This document shows, in pieces, positions 1 to 9,170 of a stretch of DNA of 64,000 nt. The notes beneath the pieces are model-generated. The model was not told the origin of the DNA. It saw only the letters and a list, made by a program, of their open reading frames with translations, and did no database searches. The position numbers were made by a program, and so were the translations under genes. Source of the DNA: Trabulsiella odontotermitis (GTDB taxonomy: Bacteria; Pseudomonadota; Gammaproteobacteria; Enterobacterales; Enterobacteriaceae); the NCBI RefSeq assembly GCF_030053895.1, contig NZ_CP125781.1:2418001-2482000 (forward strand). Direction: 5' to 3'. The first letter of the stretch is position 1. Every line of letters starts with the position of its first letter.

Positions 1-236
1 GTCCGCTGCATAAAGCAGTAGGTATCGGCGCCTGCATTTATGGCTTATGGTTATTATATGCTTCCGGCCCGATGCATCTGCTGCTGTCCGTGGTGTTGTA
101 TGCGCCGGGGTTACTGGTCTTTCTTTACGCGCGCCGTACGCATCGGCACGATGGCGTGTTGAGACGCCGCGAAATGGCATTAATTGGTTTTATACTGGTT
201 GCCGCCTTCCCGGCAACGTGGATGCTGATGGGGTAA
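1..236 (+). CDS. ydgI: C-terminal end of an APC-family amino-acid transporter (YdgI/ArcD-like), cut by the window edge
   Basis: The frame is open from base 3 to the TAA at 234-236 and gives 77 residues. Two hydrophobic stretches (about codons 15-40 and 60-77) flank a short basic loop, as expected for the last membrane segments of a transporter. In E. coli K-12 ydgI, a putative basic amino-acid antiporter of the inner membrane, lies directly before folM in the same direction. The name rests mainly on this gene order, because too little of the protein is visible to recognise a signature. The stop is 37 bases before folM, so co-transcription is likely. Confidence 0.6.
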   Translation, partial: PLHKAVGIGACIYGLWLLYASGPMHLLLSVVLYAPGLLVFLYARRTHRHDGVLRRREMALIGFILVAAFPATWMLMG

Positions 237-273
237 CGGTGTTTCCCCGTCGCTGAACGCTAAGGAGACACTG

Positions 274-999
274 ATGGGTACCACCCGACAGCGCCCGGTC
301 CTTATTACTGGTGGAGGTCGACGTATCGGCCTCGCCCTTGCCCACCATTTTATCAATCAGAAACAGTCCGTTATCGTCAGCTATCGCAGCGAATACCCGG
401 CCATTGACGGGTTACGTGAAGCCGGAGCCATCTGCATTCAGGCTGATTTTTCCACGGATGACGGCATTCTGGCGTTTGCGGATGAAGTGAAAAACCACGC
501 GGCGCAGGGTTTACGCGCGATCCTGCACAATGCCAGCGGTTGGGCCGCTGAAAAGAGCGGCATTCCGCTGAGCGACGTGTTGAGCACAATGCTGCAAATT
601 CACGTTCATGCCCCTTATCTGCTCAACCATGCGCTGGAAGGATTACTGCGTGGCCACGGCCACGCCGCCAGCGATATCATTCATTTCACGGATTATGTCG
701 TGGAACGCGGCAGCGACAAGCATATCGCTTACGCCGCCAGCAAAGCGGCGCTGGATAACATGACCCGCTCGTTTGCGCGGAAAATGGCGCCGGAAGTGAA
801 AGTGAACGCCATTGCCCCTTCGCTTATCCTGTTTAACGAAGGCGACGATGCCGACTACCGGCAGCAGGCGCTGAATAAATCGTTGATGAAAACCGCGCCG
901 GGCGAGAAAGAGATCATCGAGCTGGTCGATTATCTGCTGGTCAGTTGCTTCGTGACCGGGCGTTCTTTCGCCGTGGATGGCGGTCGCCATCTGCGTTAG
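274..999 (+). CDS. folM: Dihydromonapterin reductase FolM (short-chain dehydrogenase)
   Basis: A 241-residue short-chain dehydrogenase. The nucleotide-binding motif TGGGRRIG is at residues 12-19. Its Arg-Arg pair is typical of NADPH-using pteridine reductases. The catalytic Tyr153-xxx-Lys157 pair is visible in YAASK. FolM reduces dihydromonapterin to tetrahydromonapterin and has weak dihydrofolate reductase activity in the cytoplasm. The start is preceded by AAGGAGA about 7 bases upstream. The stop overlaps the convergent ydgC stop by 4 bases. Length and order match the E. coli gene. Confidence 0.95.
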   Translation: MGTTRQRPVLITGGGRRIGLALAHHFINQKQSVIVSYRSEYPAIDGLREAGAICIQADFSTDDGILAFADEVKNHAAQGLRAILHNASGWAAEKSGIPLSDVLSTMLQIHVHAPYLLNHALEGLLRGHGHAASDIIHFTDYVVERGSDKHIAYAASKAALDNMTRSFARKMAPEVKVNAIAPSLILFNEGDDADYRQQALNKSLMKTAPGEKEIIELVDYLLVSCFVTGRSFAVDGGRHLR

Positions 1000-1331
1000 T
1001 GGAAGCGACTCCACAGAGCAATTAACACCCAGGCGCTGAGCCCCCAACAGACGACAGCGCCCGTCAGCGCCCATGGAAGCCGCCAGAAGCCAGTGAAATA
1101 CCACAGCGACAACAGGTAGAGAAAGTACGGAATGATTGACCACATGCCAAAGACGATGGTCGCGCGCAGCGCTTCAATGCCCCGCTCGCTGGCGACAATG
1201 TAATGCGCGATCAATGCAAAGGTCGGGAACAGCGGGATTAGCCCGGCAATGTAATAATTTTTGGTTTTCGCCAGAATGCCAATTAGCACCACCACCAGCG
1301 CACCCAACGCTGCTTTGATCACCAGCCCCAT
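996..1331 (-). CDS. ydgC: YdgC/GlpM-like small inner-membrane protein
   Basis: A 111-residue, very hydrophobic protein with about four membrane segments (residues 5-22, 28-45, 60-80, 88-107). It belongs to the GlpM-like family. The E. coli counterpart, YdgC, is an inner-membrane protein of no established function. It is transcribed toward folM and their ends overlap by 4 bases. Its start faces rstA across 126 bases, so the two genes are divergent. Confidence 0.9.
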   Translation of the reverse strand: MGLVIKAALGALVVVLIGILAKTKNYYIAGLIPLFPTFALIAHYIVASERGIEALRATIVFGMWSIIPYFLYLLSLWYFTGFWRLPWALTGAVVCWGLSAWVLIALWSRFH

Positions 1332-1457
1332 CGTTTTGCCTTAACATTCAAATAACAAGAATCGGCAGCATAACGGAATTCACTGTGTTTATAAAAGATT
1401 AATGGAAGCCGGTTGTCAGCGGGTGTATGTTACTTTTTTTAGTTGCGCATGTAGATT

Positions 1458-2174
1458 ATGAACAAGATTGTTTATGTCGAAGATGATCCCGACGTTGGCG
1501 CGCTGATTGCCGCCTATCTGGGCAAGCATGATATGGATGTTGTCGTTGAGCCGCGCGGGGATCGCGCAGAAGAGATTATCGCCAGCGAGAAACCCGATCT
1601 CGTGTTGCTGGACATCATGTTGCCGGGCAAAGATGGCATGACGCTATGCCGTGATCTGCGCAACCAGTGGCAAGGACCGATCGTCCTGCTGACCTCCCTC
1701 GACAGCGACATGAACCATATTCTGTCACTGGAAATGGGCGCCAGTGATTACATCCTGAAAACCACGCCACCCGCCGTTCTGCTGGCACGCCTGCGGTTGC
1801 ATTTACGTCAACGCGTCACCCCTGCCGCTGTCACGACGGCATCGTCGTTAACACCGCATAAAGCCCTGCGCTTTGGTTCACTGTCGATTGACCCGGTGAA
1901 CCGGCAGGTGATCCTCAGCGGAGAAAACGTCGCACTCTCGACCGCTGATTTCGATCTGCTCTGGGAACTGGCAACCCATGCCGGGCAAATTATGGATCGT
2001 GACGCATTGCTGAAAAACCTGCGCGGCGTGACCTATGACGGCATGGACCGCAGCGTTGATGTGGCGATTTCCCGTTTACGCAAGAAACTGCTCGACAGCG
2101 CGACGGAGCCGTACCGGATCAAAACCGTTCGCAACAAAGGCTATCTTTTCGCGCCCCACGCCTGGGATAACTGA
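1458..2174 (+). CDS. rstA: Response regulator RstA
   Basis: A 238-residue OmpR-type regulator. The receiver domain (about 1-115) has acidic residues Asp9/Asp10, phospho-acceptor Asp52 in LLDIMLPGKDG, and the conserved Thr/Ser and Lys positions. The C-terminal winged-helix DNA-binding domain (about 135-232) contains the ISRLRKKL recognition helix. RstA with RstB forms a two-component system that in enterics is under PhoP control and influences acid tolerance and iron-related genes. The start follows a 126-base divergent region. rstB begins 24 bases downstream in the same operon. Confidence 0.96.
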   Translation: MNKIVYVEDDPDVGALIAAYLGKHDMDVVVEPRGDRAEEIIASEKPDLVLLDIMLPGKDGMTLCRDLRNQWQGPIVLLTSLDSDMNHILSLEMGASDYILKTTPPAVLLARLRLHLRQRVTPAAVTTASSLTPHKALRFGSLSIDPVNRQVILSGENVALSTADFDLLWELATHAGQIMDRDALLKNLRGVTYDGMDRSVDVAISRLRKKLLDSATEPYRIKTVRNKGYLFAPHAWDN

Positions 2175-2198
2175 CCCAATGACTTTACAGGTCGCACT

Positions 2199-3500
2199 AT
2201 GAAAAAGCTGTTTGTGCAGTTTTACCTTCTGCTGTTTGTCTGCTTTCTGGTGATGACCATGCTGGTCGGGCTGGTCTACAAATTTACCGCCGAACGGGCC
2301 GGACGCCAGTCGCTGGACGACCTGATGAAAAGCTCGCTGTACCTGATGCGCAGCGAGCTGCGTGAAATCCCGCCGCACGAGTGGAGCAAAACCCTGAAGG
2401 AGATGGATTTCAATCTCTCTTTTGATTTGCGCGTGGAGCCGCTCAATAAATTCCAGTTGAACGATGTCGCCATGAAACATCTGCGCGGCGGCGATATCGT
2501 GGCGCTGGACGATCAGTACACCTTTATTCAGCGCATCCCGCGCAGCCATTACGTGCTGGCGGTCGGCCCGGTGCCCTACCTCTATTTTCTGCATGAAATG
2601 CGTCTGCTCGACATGGCGTTAATGGCGTTGATTGCCGTTTCGCTGGCCTTCCCGGTCTTCGTCTGGATGCGTCCGCACTGGCAGGACATGCTGCGACTGG
2701 AAGCCGCCGCCCAGCGTTTCGGCGAGGGGCATCTCGCCGAACGTATTCATTTCGACAATATGTCCAGCTTTCAACGGCTCGGCGTGACCTTTAACCAGAT
2801 GGCCGACAACATCAACACGCTGATCGCCAGTAAAAAACAGCTTATTGATGGCATTGCCCATGAGCTGCGCACGCCGCTGGTTCGTCTGCGCTATCGCCTT
2901 GAAATGAGTGAAAATCTCGATGAAGCCGAATCCATGGCGCTCAACCGCGATATCAGTCAGCTTGAAGGGCTGATTGAAGAGCTGCTGACCTACGCCCGCC
3001 TCGACCGCCCGCAGAATGAGCTAACACTGACTACCCCTGATTTACCACAGTGGATCAGCGCACATATCGAAGATATTCAGTCGGTGAATCCGCAGCGCGC
3101 CATCGCGCTGTCGCAACTGACTCGCGGCGATTATGGCGCGCTGGATATGCGCCTGATGGAACGCGTACTCGATAACCTGGTGAACAACGCGCTGCGCTAC
3201 AGTAATCAACGCATTGAAGTGAGTCTGACGTTACAAGGTTCCCGCGCCACGCTGTACGTTGAGGATGATGGTCCTGGCATTGCGCAAAGCGAGCGCGAGC
3301 GCGTGTTCGAACCGTTTGTCCGTCTCGATCCGAGTCGTGACCGGGCGACAGGCGGCTGTGGCCTTGGACTGGCAATTGTACATTCCATCGCCCAGGCGAT
3401 GTCCGGCGATGTGGCCTGCGACCCGAGCCATCTTGGTGGCGCACGATTTAGTTTCAGCTGGCCGGTTTACCATCACATCCCCCTTTCCGCCCTTGCCTGA
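2199..3500 (+). CDS. rstB: Sensor histidine kinase RstB
   Basis: A 433-residue membrane histidine kinase. An N-terminal membrane segment (about 8-28) and a second one (about 137-157) enclose a periplasmic sensor region. A HAMP linker follows, then the dimerisation helix with phospho-acceptor His221 (IAHELRTPLVRLR). The ATPase part shows the N box (DNLVNNALRYS), G1 box (VEDDGPGI) and G2 box (GGCGLGLAIV). It phosphorylates RstA. The start lies 24 bases after rstA with AGGTCGC ahead of the ATG. Confidence 0.96.
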   Translation: MKKLFVQFYLLLFVCFLVMTMLVGLVYKFTAERAGRQSLDDLMKSSLYLMRSELREIPPHEWSKTLKEMDFNLSFDLRVEPLNKFQLNDVAMKHLRGGDIVALDDQYTFIQRIPRSHYVLAVGPVPYLYFLHEMRLLDMALMALIAVSLAFPVFVWMRPHWQDMLRLEAAAQRFGEGHLAERIHFDNMSSFQRLGVTFNQMADNINTLIASKKQLIDGIAHELRTPLVRLRYRLEMSENLDEAESMALNRDISQLEGLIEELLTYARLDRPQNELTLTTPDLPQWISAHIEDIQSVNPQRAIALSQLTRGDYGALDMRLMERVLDNLVNNALRYSNQRIEVSLTLQGSRATLYVEDDGPGIAQSERERVFEPFVRLDPSRDRATGGCGLGLAIVHSIAQAMSGDVACDPSHLGGARFSFSWPVYHHIPLSALA

Positions 3501-3544
3501 CGCAGGTTTGCACAAATGCTGACCTGTGCGTATACTCAGTGAAT

Positions 3545-3566
3545 AATTAGTATGTTGTAACTAATG
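3545..3566 (+). other. Replication fork trap Ter site (TerB-like)
   Basis: The core AGTATGTTGTAACTAA at 3549-3564 matches the E. coli Ter consensus that Tus binds. From the known polarity of TerB, where the G:C pair at the AG end lies on the blocking face, a fork moving left to right through the window would be stopped and one moving right to left would pass. The site overlaps the first tus start codon at 3564, as expected for Tus autorepression. Confidence 0.9.
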
Positions 3567-4508
3567 AAGGGCATGACGATGCAATACGATCTTGTTGAAC
3601 GGCTGACCGACACCTTCCGCCAGTTGGAACGCGAACTGACCGCCTTCCGTGACGATCTCGTCAACTGTCGGCTGCTGGCGGCGAGGGTGTTTGTACTGCC
3701 GGAAATCAGCAAAGAGGATGAGCATGCCCCACTGTCACAGATTCAGGTGACACAACTGATTGGCCAGGAAGCGCGCGATGTGGCGCTCACCCATTTCAGC
3801 CACTTGTTCATTCAGCAACAGTCGGAGAGGCGCAGCAGCAAAGCCGCGGTTCGCCTGCCGGGTGTGCTCTGCTTTCAGACGACCGAAGAGCAGCGGGCAC
3901 AACTGACGGCACGTATCACGCATATCAATACCCTGAAAGCAGCTTTTGAAAAGATCGTGACCGTGGAATCCGGTCTGCCCTCTGCCGCCCGCTTTGAGTG
4001 GGTGCACCGCTATTTGCCCGGTCTGCTTACTCTCAGCGCCTATCGCTCGCTCACGCTATTGAACGACCCGAGCACGCTGCGTTTCGGTTGGGCAAACAAG
4101 CATTTCATCAAAAATCTGACCCGTGACGAGGTGCTGAAACAGCTGGAGAAAAGCCTGAGCGCACCGCGTGCCGTGGCGCCGTGGACGCGGGAGCAATGGC
4201 AGGCGAAGCTGGAGAAAGAATATAAGGACATCGCCGCGTTGCCGCAGCGCGCGAAACTGAAAATCAAGCGCCCGGTGAAAGTGCAGCCCGTCGCCCGAGT
4301 CTGGTATGCGGGCGAGCAAAAACAGGTGCAGTACGCCTGCCCGAGTCCGATGATCGCCCTGATGACCGGCACGCGCGGTGTCAGCGTGCCGGATATTGGT
4401 GAACTGCTGAATTATGATGCGGAGAATATTCAGTACCGCTATAAACCACAGGCACAACCACTGACGCTGATGATCCCGCGGCTGCACCTGTATCTGGCTA
4501 GTGATTAA
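3564..4508 (+). CDS. tus: DNA replication terminus site-binding protein Tus
   Basis: A 314-residue protein matching Tus throughout, with the conserved blocks FIQQQSERRSSKAAVRLPGV, VTVESGLPSAARFEWVHR and KLKIKRPVKVQPVARVWY that contact Ter DNA. Tus binds Ter as a monomer and arrests the replicative helicase in one direction. Three in-frame ATGs lie at 3564, 3573 and 3579. The most downstream one (MQYDLVERL) aligns best with the E. coli N terminus (MARYDLVDRL), so the true start may be 3579. The gene end overlaps the convergent fumC end by 11 bases. Confidence 0.95.
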   Translation: MKGMTMQYDLVERLTDTFRQLERELTAFRDDLVNCRLLAARVFVLPEISKEDEHAPLSQIQVTQLIGQEARDVALTHFSHLFIQQQSERRSSKAAVRLPGVLCFQTTEEQRAQLTARITHINTLKAAFEKIVTVESGLPSAARFEWVHRYLPGLLTLSAYRSLTLLNDPSTLRFGWANKHFIKNLTRDEVLKQLEKSLSAPRAVAPWTREQWQAKLEKEYKDIAALPQRAKLKIKRPVKVQPVARVWYAGEQKQVQYACPSPMIALMTGTRGVSVPDIGELLNYDAENIQYRYKPQAQPLTLMIPRLHLYLASD

Positions 4509-5901
4509 TATCCATGCTGCCGACCATCTCTTCCGGGCGCACCCAACTGTCGAATTCGTCGGCGCTGAGGTAACCAAGCGCCAGCGCAGACGCTTTCAGG
4601 GTCAGCCCCTCTTTATGCGCTTTCTTGGCGATCTCCGCCGCTTTGTCGTAGCCAATGTGAGTGTTGAGCGCCGTCACCAGCATCAGTGATTCATTCAGCA
4701 ACTGATTGATTCGCTCGCGGTTCGGCTCGATGCCCACCGCGCAATGCTCGTTGAAGCTCTTCATGCCGTCGGCCAGCAAACGGACAGATTGCAGGAAGTT
4801 ATGGATCACCATCGGGCGGTAAACGTTAAGTTCGAAGTTACCGGACGCGCCGCCCATATTCACTGCCACGTCGTTACCCATCACCTGGCAGCACAGCATC
4901 GTCATCGCTTCACACTGCGTCGGGTTGACTTTGCCGGGCATGATCGACGAACCAGGCTCATTTTCCGGGATAGCAATTTCGCCGATGCCGCAGCGCGGGC
5001 CAGAAGCCAGCCAGCGCACGTCGTTGGCGATTTTCATCAGCGACGCCGCCAGCCCTTTCAGCGCGCCGTGGGCATGAACCAGCGCGTCGCAGGTCGCCAG
5101 CGCTTCAAACTTATTCGGCGCGGTAATGAATGGCTGCCCGCTGAGGGACGCCAGCTCTGCTGCCACACGCACCGCATATTCCGGGTGGGTGTTCAGCCCG
5201 GTGCCGACCGCTGTGCCGCCCAGCGCCAGTTCGCTCAGATGCGGCAGGCTTAATTCGATATGTTTCAGGTTGTGCTCAAGCATCGCCACCCAGCCGGAAA
5301 ACTCCTGCCCGAGGGTCAGCGGCGTGGCGTCCTGCAGATGAGTACGGCCAATTTTGACGATGTCGGCAAATGCAGAGGATTTGTCGCTCAGCGTTTTTTT
5401 CAGCACTTTCAGTTGCGGCAGCAACTGCTCGTTGAGCGCAATCACCGCGGCCACGTGCATGGCCGTCGGGAAAACATCGTTAGAGCTCTGGCTTTTGTTC
5501 ACGTCGTCGTTGGGGTGGATTTTCCGCTCCATACCACGAATGCCGCCGAGCAGTTCACTGGCGCGGTTCGCCAGCACCTCATTCATGTTCATGTTGCTCT
5601 GGGTGCCGGAGCCGGTCTGCCAGATAGCCAGCGGAAATTCGTCTGCATGTTTGCCTGCCAGCACTTCATCAGCGGCAGCGATAATCGCTCCGGCTTTTTC
5701 ATCGGCCAGCAGGTGCAAATCCTGATTTACTTTTGCCGCCGCCCGTTTGGTCAGCGCCAACGCGTGGATCAATGCGGTCGGCATCTTCTCCGTTGAGATA
5801 CGAAAATGCTCCAGCGAACGCTGAGTTTGCGCGCCCCACAGCTTATCGGCCGGGACGTCAATCGCGCCCATAGAATCTTTTTCGCGGCGTAACGTTGTCA
5901 T
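4498..5901 (-). CDS. fumC: Fumarase C (class II fumarate hydratase)
   Basis: A 467-residue class II fumarase that interconverts fumarate and malate without an iron-sulfur cluster. The family signature GSSIMPGKVNP is present, as are the active-site blocks GSGTQSNMNMNEV and GRTHLQDATPLTLGQE. The chosen start (MTTLRREKDSMGAIDVP) matches the E. coli N terminus and has a GGAGAAAG Shine-Dalgarno. An upstream in-frame ATG at 5943 would add 14 non-conserved residues. It lies downstream of fumA in the same direction, and in E. coli it also has its own SoxRS-responsive promoter. The last codons overlap tus. Confidence 0.97.
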   Translation of the reverse strand: MTTLRREKDSMGAIDVPADKLWGAQTQRSLEHFRISTEKMPTALIHALALTKRAAAKVNQDLHLLADEKAGAIIAAADEVLAGKHADEFPLAIWQTGSGTQSNMNMNEVLANRASELLGGIRGMERKIHPNDDVNKSQSSNDVFPTAMHVAAVIALNEQLLPQLKVLKKTLSDKSSAFADIVKIGRTHLQDATPLTLGQEFSGWVAMLEHNLKHIELSLPHLSELALGGTAVGTGLNTHPEYAVRVAAELASLSGQPFITAPNKFEALATCDALVHAHGALKGLAASLMKIANDVRWLASGPRCGIGEIAIPENEPGSSIMPGKVNPTQCEAMTMLCCQVMGNDVAVNMGGASGNFELNVYRPMVIHNFLQSVRLLADGMKSFNEHCAVGIEPNRERINQLLNESLMLVTALNTHIGYDKAAEIAKKAHKEGLTLKASALALGYLSADEFDSWVRPEEMVGSMDINH

Positions 5902-6011
5902 TACTTTCTCCTTGATAACAATAAAGTCAGGGGCATTGCTCACATGCCAGCCAGGATAAAGTATTGCTTGCTTCAGAAGGACTGCATGGCGCTTTGTGCG
6001 CTCTTAAATAT

Positions 6012-6040
6012 GCCGGGTGGCGACTATCGCCTTACCCGGC
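6012..6040. repeat. REP-like palindrome between fumA and fumC
   Basis: GCCGGGTGGCG (6012-6022) and CGCCTTACCCGGC (6028-6040) form an imperfect stem around a 5-base loop. This is the layout of enterobacterial repetitive extragenic palindromes. It lies in the 146-base gap between fumA and fumC and could stabilise the fumA message or dampen read-through. Confidence 0.75.
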
Positions 6041-6047
6041 CTACCGA

Positions 6048-7694
6048 TCACTTCACGCATCGCGTGCATTGCGATGACTGGATCTGCTGGAAGAAGTCGT
6101 TGCCTTTATCATCCACCAGAATAAACGCCGGGAAATCTTCCACTTCGATTTTCCAGATGGCTTCCATTCCCAGTTCCGGGTATTCCACACACTCCAGACT
6201 TTTGATGCTGCCCTGTGCCAGTACCGCCGCCGGGCCACCGATGCTGCCGAGGTAGAAACCGCCGTGCTTATGACACGCGTCCGTCACCTGCTGGCTGCGG
6301 TTGCCTTTGGCGAGCATGATCATGCTGCCACCTTCCGACTGGAGCTGATCAACGTAGGAGTCCATACGCCCGGCGGTGGTTGGCCCCAGCGAACCGGAGG
6401 CATACCCTTCCGGCGTTTTGGCCGGGCCGGCGTAGTAGATCGGGTGATCCTTGATATACTGCGGCAGCCCTTCGCCTTTATCCATCCGCTCTTTCAGCTT
6501 CGCGTGGGCGATATCGCGCCCGACGATGATGGTGCCGGTCAGCGACAGGCGCGTGGATACCGGGTACTGCGACAGCTGTTTGAGGATTTCGCTCATCGGG
6601 CGGTTCAGATCCACACGCACCGCTTCACCCTCGCCCGCTTTACGCAGCGCTTCCGGGATGTATTTGCCCGGGTTATCTTCCAGTTTTTCCAGCCAGATGC
6701 CGTGACGGTTGATCTTCGCCTTGATGTTGCGGTCTGCCGAGCAGGAAACGCCCATACCGACCGGGCAGGAGGCACCGTGGCGCGGCAGACGGATCACGCG
6801 GATATCATGCGCGAAATACTTACCGCCAAACTGTGCGCCGAGACCGAGGTTCTGCGCCTCTTCCAGCAACGCTTTTTCCAGCTGCACGTCACGGAACGCC
6901 TGGCCGTGCTCGTTACCTTCCGTCGGCAGCCCGTCATAGTATTTGGTTGAGGCCAGTTTGACGGTTTTCAGCGTGGATTCCGCCGAGGTGCCGCCAATGA
7001 CAAACGCAATATGGTACGGCGGGCAGGCCGCGGTTCCCAGCGTGCGCATCTTTTCGACCAGATAGTCTTTCAGTTTCCCCGGCGTCAGCAGCGCCTTGGT
7101 TTCCTGATACAGATAGGTTTTGTTGGCCGAACCACCACCCTTGGCGATGCAGAGGAATTTGTACTCGTCGCCGTCAACGCTGTAGAGGTCAATCTGCGCC
7201 GGCAGGTTGGTGCCGGTGTTGACTTCTTTATACATGTCCAGCGCCGCGTTCTGCGAGTAACGCAGGTTGTCTTCGATGTAAGTGTTGTACACCCCGCGGG
7301 CAAGCGCCGCTTCATCGCCGCCGCCGGTCCAGACGCGCTGGCCTTTTTTGCCGGTGATGATGGCGGTGCCGGTGTCCTGACAGGTCGGCAGAATGCCCTT
7401 CGCGGCGATTTCAGAGTTACGCAGGAACTGCAGCGCGACATATTTGTCGTTCTCGCTGGCTTCGGGATCACTCAGGATATCAGCGACCTGCTGCTGATGC
7501 GCCGGACGCAGCATAAACGAGGCATCGTGGAAGGCGTGTTGCGCGAGCAGGGTCAGCGCCTGTGGGTCTACATTGAGGATCTCCTGCCCTTCAAATTCGG
7601 AGACGGACACATAATCGGAACTGAGGAGATAGTATTCGGTGTCATCCTTTGAAAGGGGGAAAGGTTCCTGATAATGAAAGGGTTTGTTCGACAT
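6048..7694 (-). CDS. fumA: Fumarase A (class I, [4Fe-4S])
   Basis: A 548-residue class I fumarase. Cysteines in the segments GILPTCQDTGTA and HGASCPVGMGVSCS fit the ligands of the oxygen-sensitive [4Fe-4S] cluster. The C-terminal beta domain carries the GPTTAGRMD segment typical of this family. It is the iron-dependent, aerobic and microaerobic TCA-cycle fumarase. FumC serves when iron is limiting or superoxide is high. The start is preceded by a GAGAG element. manA is divergent across 199 bases. Confidence 0.97.
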   Translation of the reverse strand: MSNKPFHYQEPFPLSKDDTEYYLLSSDYVSVSEFEGQEILNVDPQALTLLAQHAFHDASFMLRPAHQQQVADILSDPEASENDKYVALQFLRNSEIAAKGILPTCQDTGTAIITGKKGQRVWTGGGDEAALARGVYNTYIEDNLRYSQNAALDMYKEVNTGTNLPAQIDLYSVDGDEYKFLCIAKGGGSANKTYLYQETKALLTPGKLKDYLVEKMRTLGTAACPPYHIAFVIGGTSAESTLKTVKLASTKYYDGLPTEGNEHGQAFRDVQLEKALLEEAQNLGLGAQFGGKYFAHDIRVIRLPRHGASCPVGMGVSCSADRNIKAKINRHGIWLEKLEDNPGKYIPEALRKAGEGEAVRVDLNRPMSEILKQLSQYPVSTRLSLTGTIIVGRDIAHAKLKERMDKGEGLPQYIKDHPIYYAGPAKTPEGYASGSLGPTTAGRMDSYVDQLQSEGGSMIMLAKGNRSQQVTDACHKHGGFYLGSIGGPAAVLAQGSIKSLECVEYPELGMEAIWKIEVEDFPAFILVDDKGNDFFQQIQSSQCTRCVK

Positions 7695-7893
7695 TGTTCT
7701 CTCACTGACTACCGTGGCTATTTATGATTCAGGCAAATCGTCCATTTGCCCTGTAAAAAAGCGAGCCCCAATACTTTACACAATTTTTTAACAAAAACTG
7801 AGACTAATACGACTTTTTGTCGACGCTGGTTACTTCTGTCAGGTTTATTGCTTTAATAGAAGCAGTTTAACTCTATGAATACAGGGCTTGATA

Positions 7894-9072
7894 ATGCAAA
7901 AACTCGTCAACTCAGTGCAGAACTATGCCTGGGGAAGTAAAACTGCGTTAACGGAACTCTACGGCATTGCCAATCCAGATCATCTGCCTATGGCAGAGCT
8001 ATGGATGGGCGCACATCCGAAGAGCAGCTCGCAGGTGGAAGGCGTGGACGGTAAACTGCATTCACTGCGTGAGATTATTGATGGCGATAAAGCCGGACTG
8101 CTCGGCGAAAAAGTCGCCGCCCGCTTTGGTGAACTGCCCTTCCTGTTTAAAGTGCTGTGCGCAGCGCAGCCCCTCTCGATTCAGGTTCATCCGAACAAAA
8201 AAGCCTCTGAACTGGGTTTCGCAAAAGAGAACGCTGCCGGGATCCCCCTCGATGCCGCCGAGCGTAATTACAAAGATCCCAATCATAAGCCGGAACTGGT
8301 GTTCGCGCTGACGCCGTTCCTCGCCATGAACGCGTTTCGCGAGTTTTCTGAGATAGTCTCTCTGCTACAGCCGGTTTCCGGTGCCCATCCGGCGATCGCC
8401 CATTTCCTGCAATCCCCGAACGCTGACGGGTTGCGCCAGCTGTTCGCCAGCCTGCTGGAGATGCAAGGCGACGAAAAAGCGCGCGCGCTGGCGGTGCTGA
8501 AAGCGGCAGTGAACAGCCAGCAGGGTGAACCCTGGCAGACCATTCGTCTGATCGCTGAGTTTTACCCTGACGACAGCGGCCTCTTCTCGCCGCTGCTGCT
8601 GAACGTGGTGAAACTGAATCCTGGTGAAGCCATGTTCCTGTTTGCTGAAACACCGCATGCTTATCTGCAGGGTGTGGCGCTGGAAGTGATGGCAAATTCA
8701 GATAACGTTCTGCGCGCCGGATTAACACCGAAATACATTGATATTCCGGAGCTGGTGGCGAACGTGAAGTTCGTGGCCAAGCCCGCGGCGGAACTGCTGA
8801 CGCAGCCGCAGAAAAACGGTCCGGAGCTGGACTTCCCGATCCCGGTCGACGATTTCGCTTTCTCGCTGCATGACCTGTCCGCGCAGGAAACCTCGCTGGC
8901 GCAGTCAAGTGCCGCGATTCTTTTCTGCGTTGAAGGCGAAGCCGTACTGAGCAAGGGCCTGCAGCGTCTGGTGTTAAAACCGGGAGAGTCTGCATTTGTC
9001 AGCGCCGCCGAATCGCCGGTCGCTATCAGCGGCATCGGGCGTCTGGCACGCGTATTTAACAAGCAAAACTAA
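7894..9072 (+). CDS. manA: Mannose-6-phosphate isomerase
   Basis: A 392-residue type I phosphomannose isomerase that interconverts mannose-6-phosphate and fructose-6-phosphate. The zinc-site segments are visible: Gln and His in SIQVHPNKK, Glu in NHKPELVFALTPF, and His in FLFAETPHAYLQGV. The active-site region NSDNVLRAGLTPKYID is intact. The ATG at 7894 (MQKLVNSVQNYAWG) matches the E. coli start. A TTG six bases upstream is a possible but unneeded extension. A stem-loop with a T run follows at 9126-9149. Confidence 0.97.
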   Translation: MQKLVNSVQNYAWGSKTALTELYGIANPDHLPMAELWMGAHPKSSSQVEGVDGKLHSLREIIDGDKAGLLGEKVAARFGELPFLFKVLCAAQPLSIQVHPNKKASELGFAKENAAGIPLDAAERNYKDPNHKPELVFALTPFLAMNAFREFSEIVSLLQPVSGAHPAIAHFLQSPNADGLRQLFASLLEMQGDEKARALAVLKAAVNSQQGEPWQTIRLIAEFYPDDSGLFSPLLLNVVKLNPGEAMFLFAETPHAYLQGVALEVMANSDNVLRAGLTPKYIDIPELVANVKFVAKPAAELLTQPQKNGPELDFPIPVDDFAFSLHDLSAQETSLAQSSAAILFCVEGEAVLSKGLQRLVLKPGESAFVSAAESPVAISGIGRLARVFNKQN

Positions 9073-9125
9073 ATACTGAAATTTAGTGGCAGTATTGCTA
9101 AGCTGCTGACGATAGCTCATTCATA

Positions 9126-9149
9126 CAGGCGGACGGTTCCGCCTGTTTT
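9126..9149 (+). terminator. Rho-independent terminator after manA
   Basis: CAGGCGGA (9126-9133) and TCCGCCTG (9138-9145) form an 8-bp stem around a 4-base loop, followed by TTTT. It lies just before ydgA and separates the two transcripts at least in part. Confidence 0.75.
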
Positions 9150-9170
9150 CATATCTTATGGACATTCATT

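Noticed and set aside
1386..1402. Possible PhoP box before rstA (TGTTTA-TAAAA-GATTAA)
   Set aside because: Only the first half matches well, and no -10 element stands at the expected 12-base distance, so it was not listed as a feature despite the known PhoP control of rstA in E. coli.
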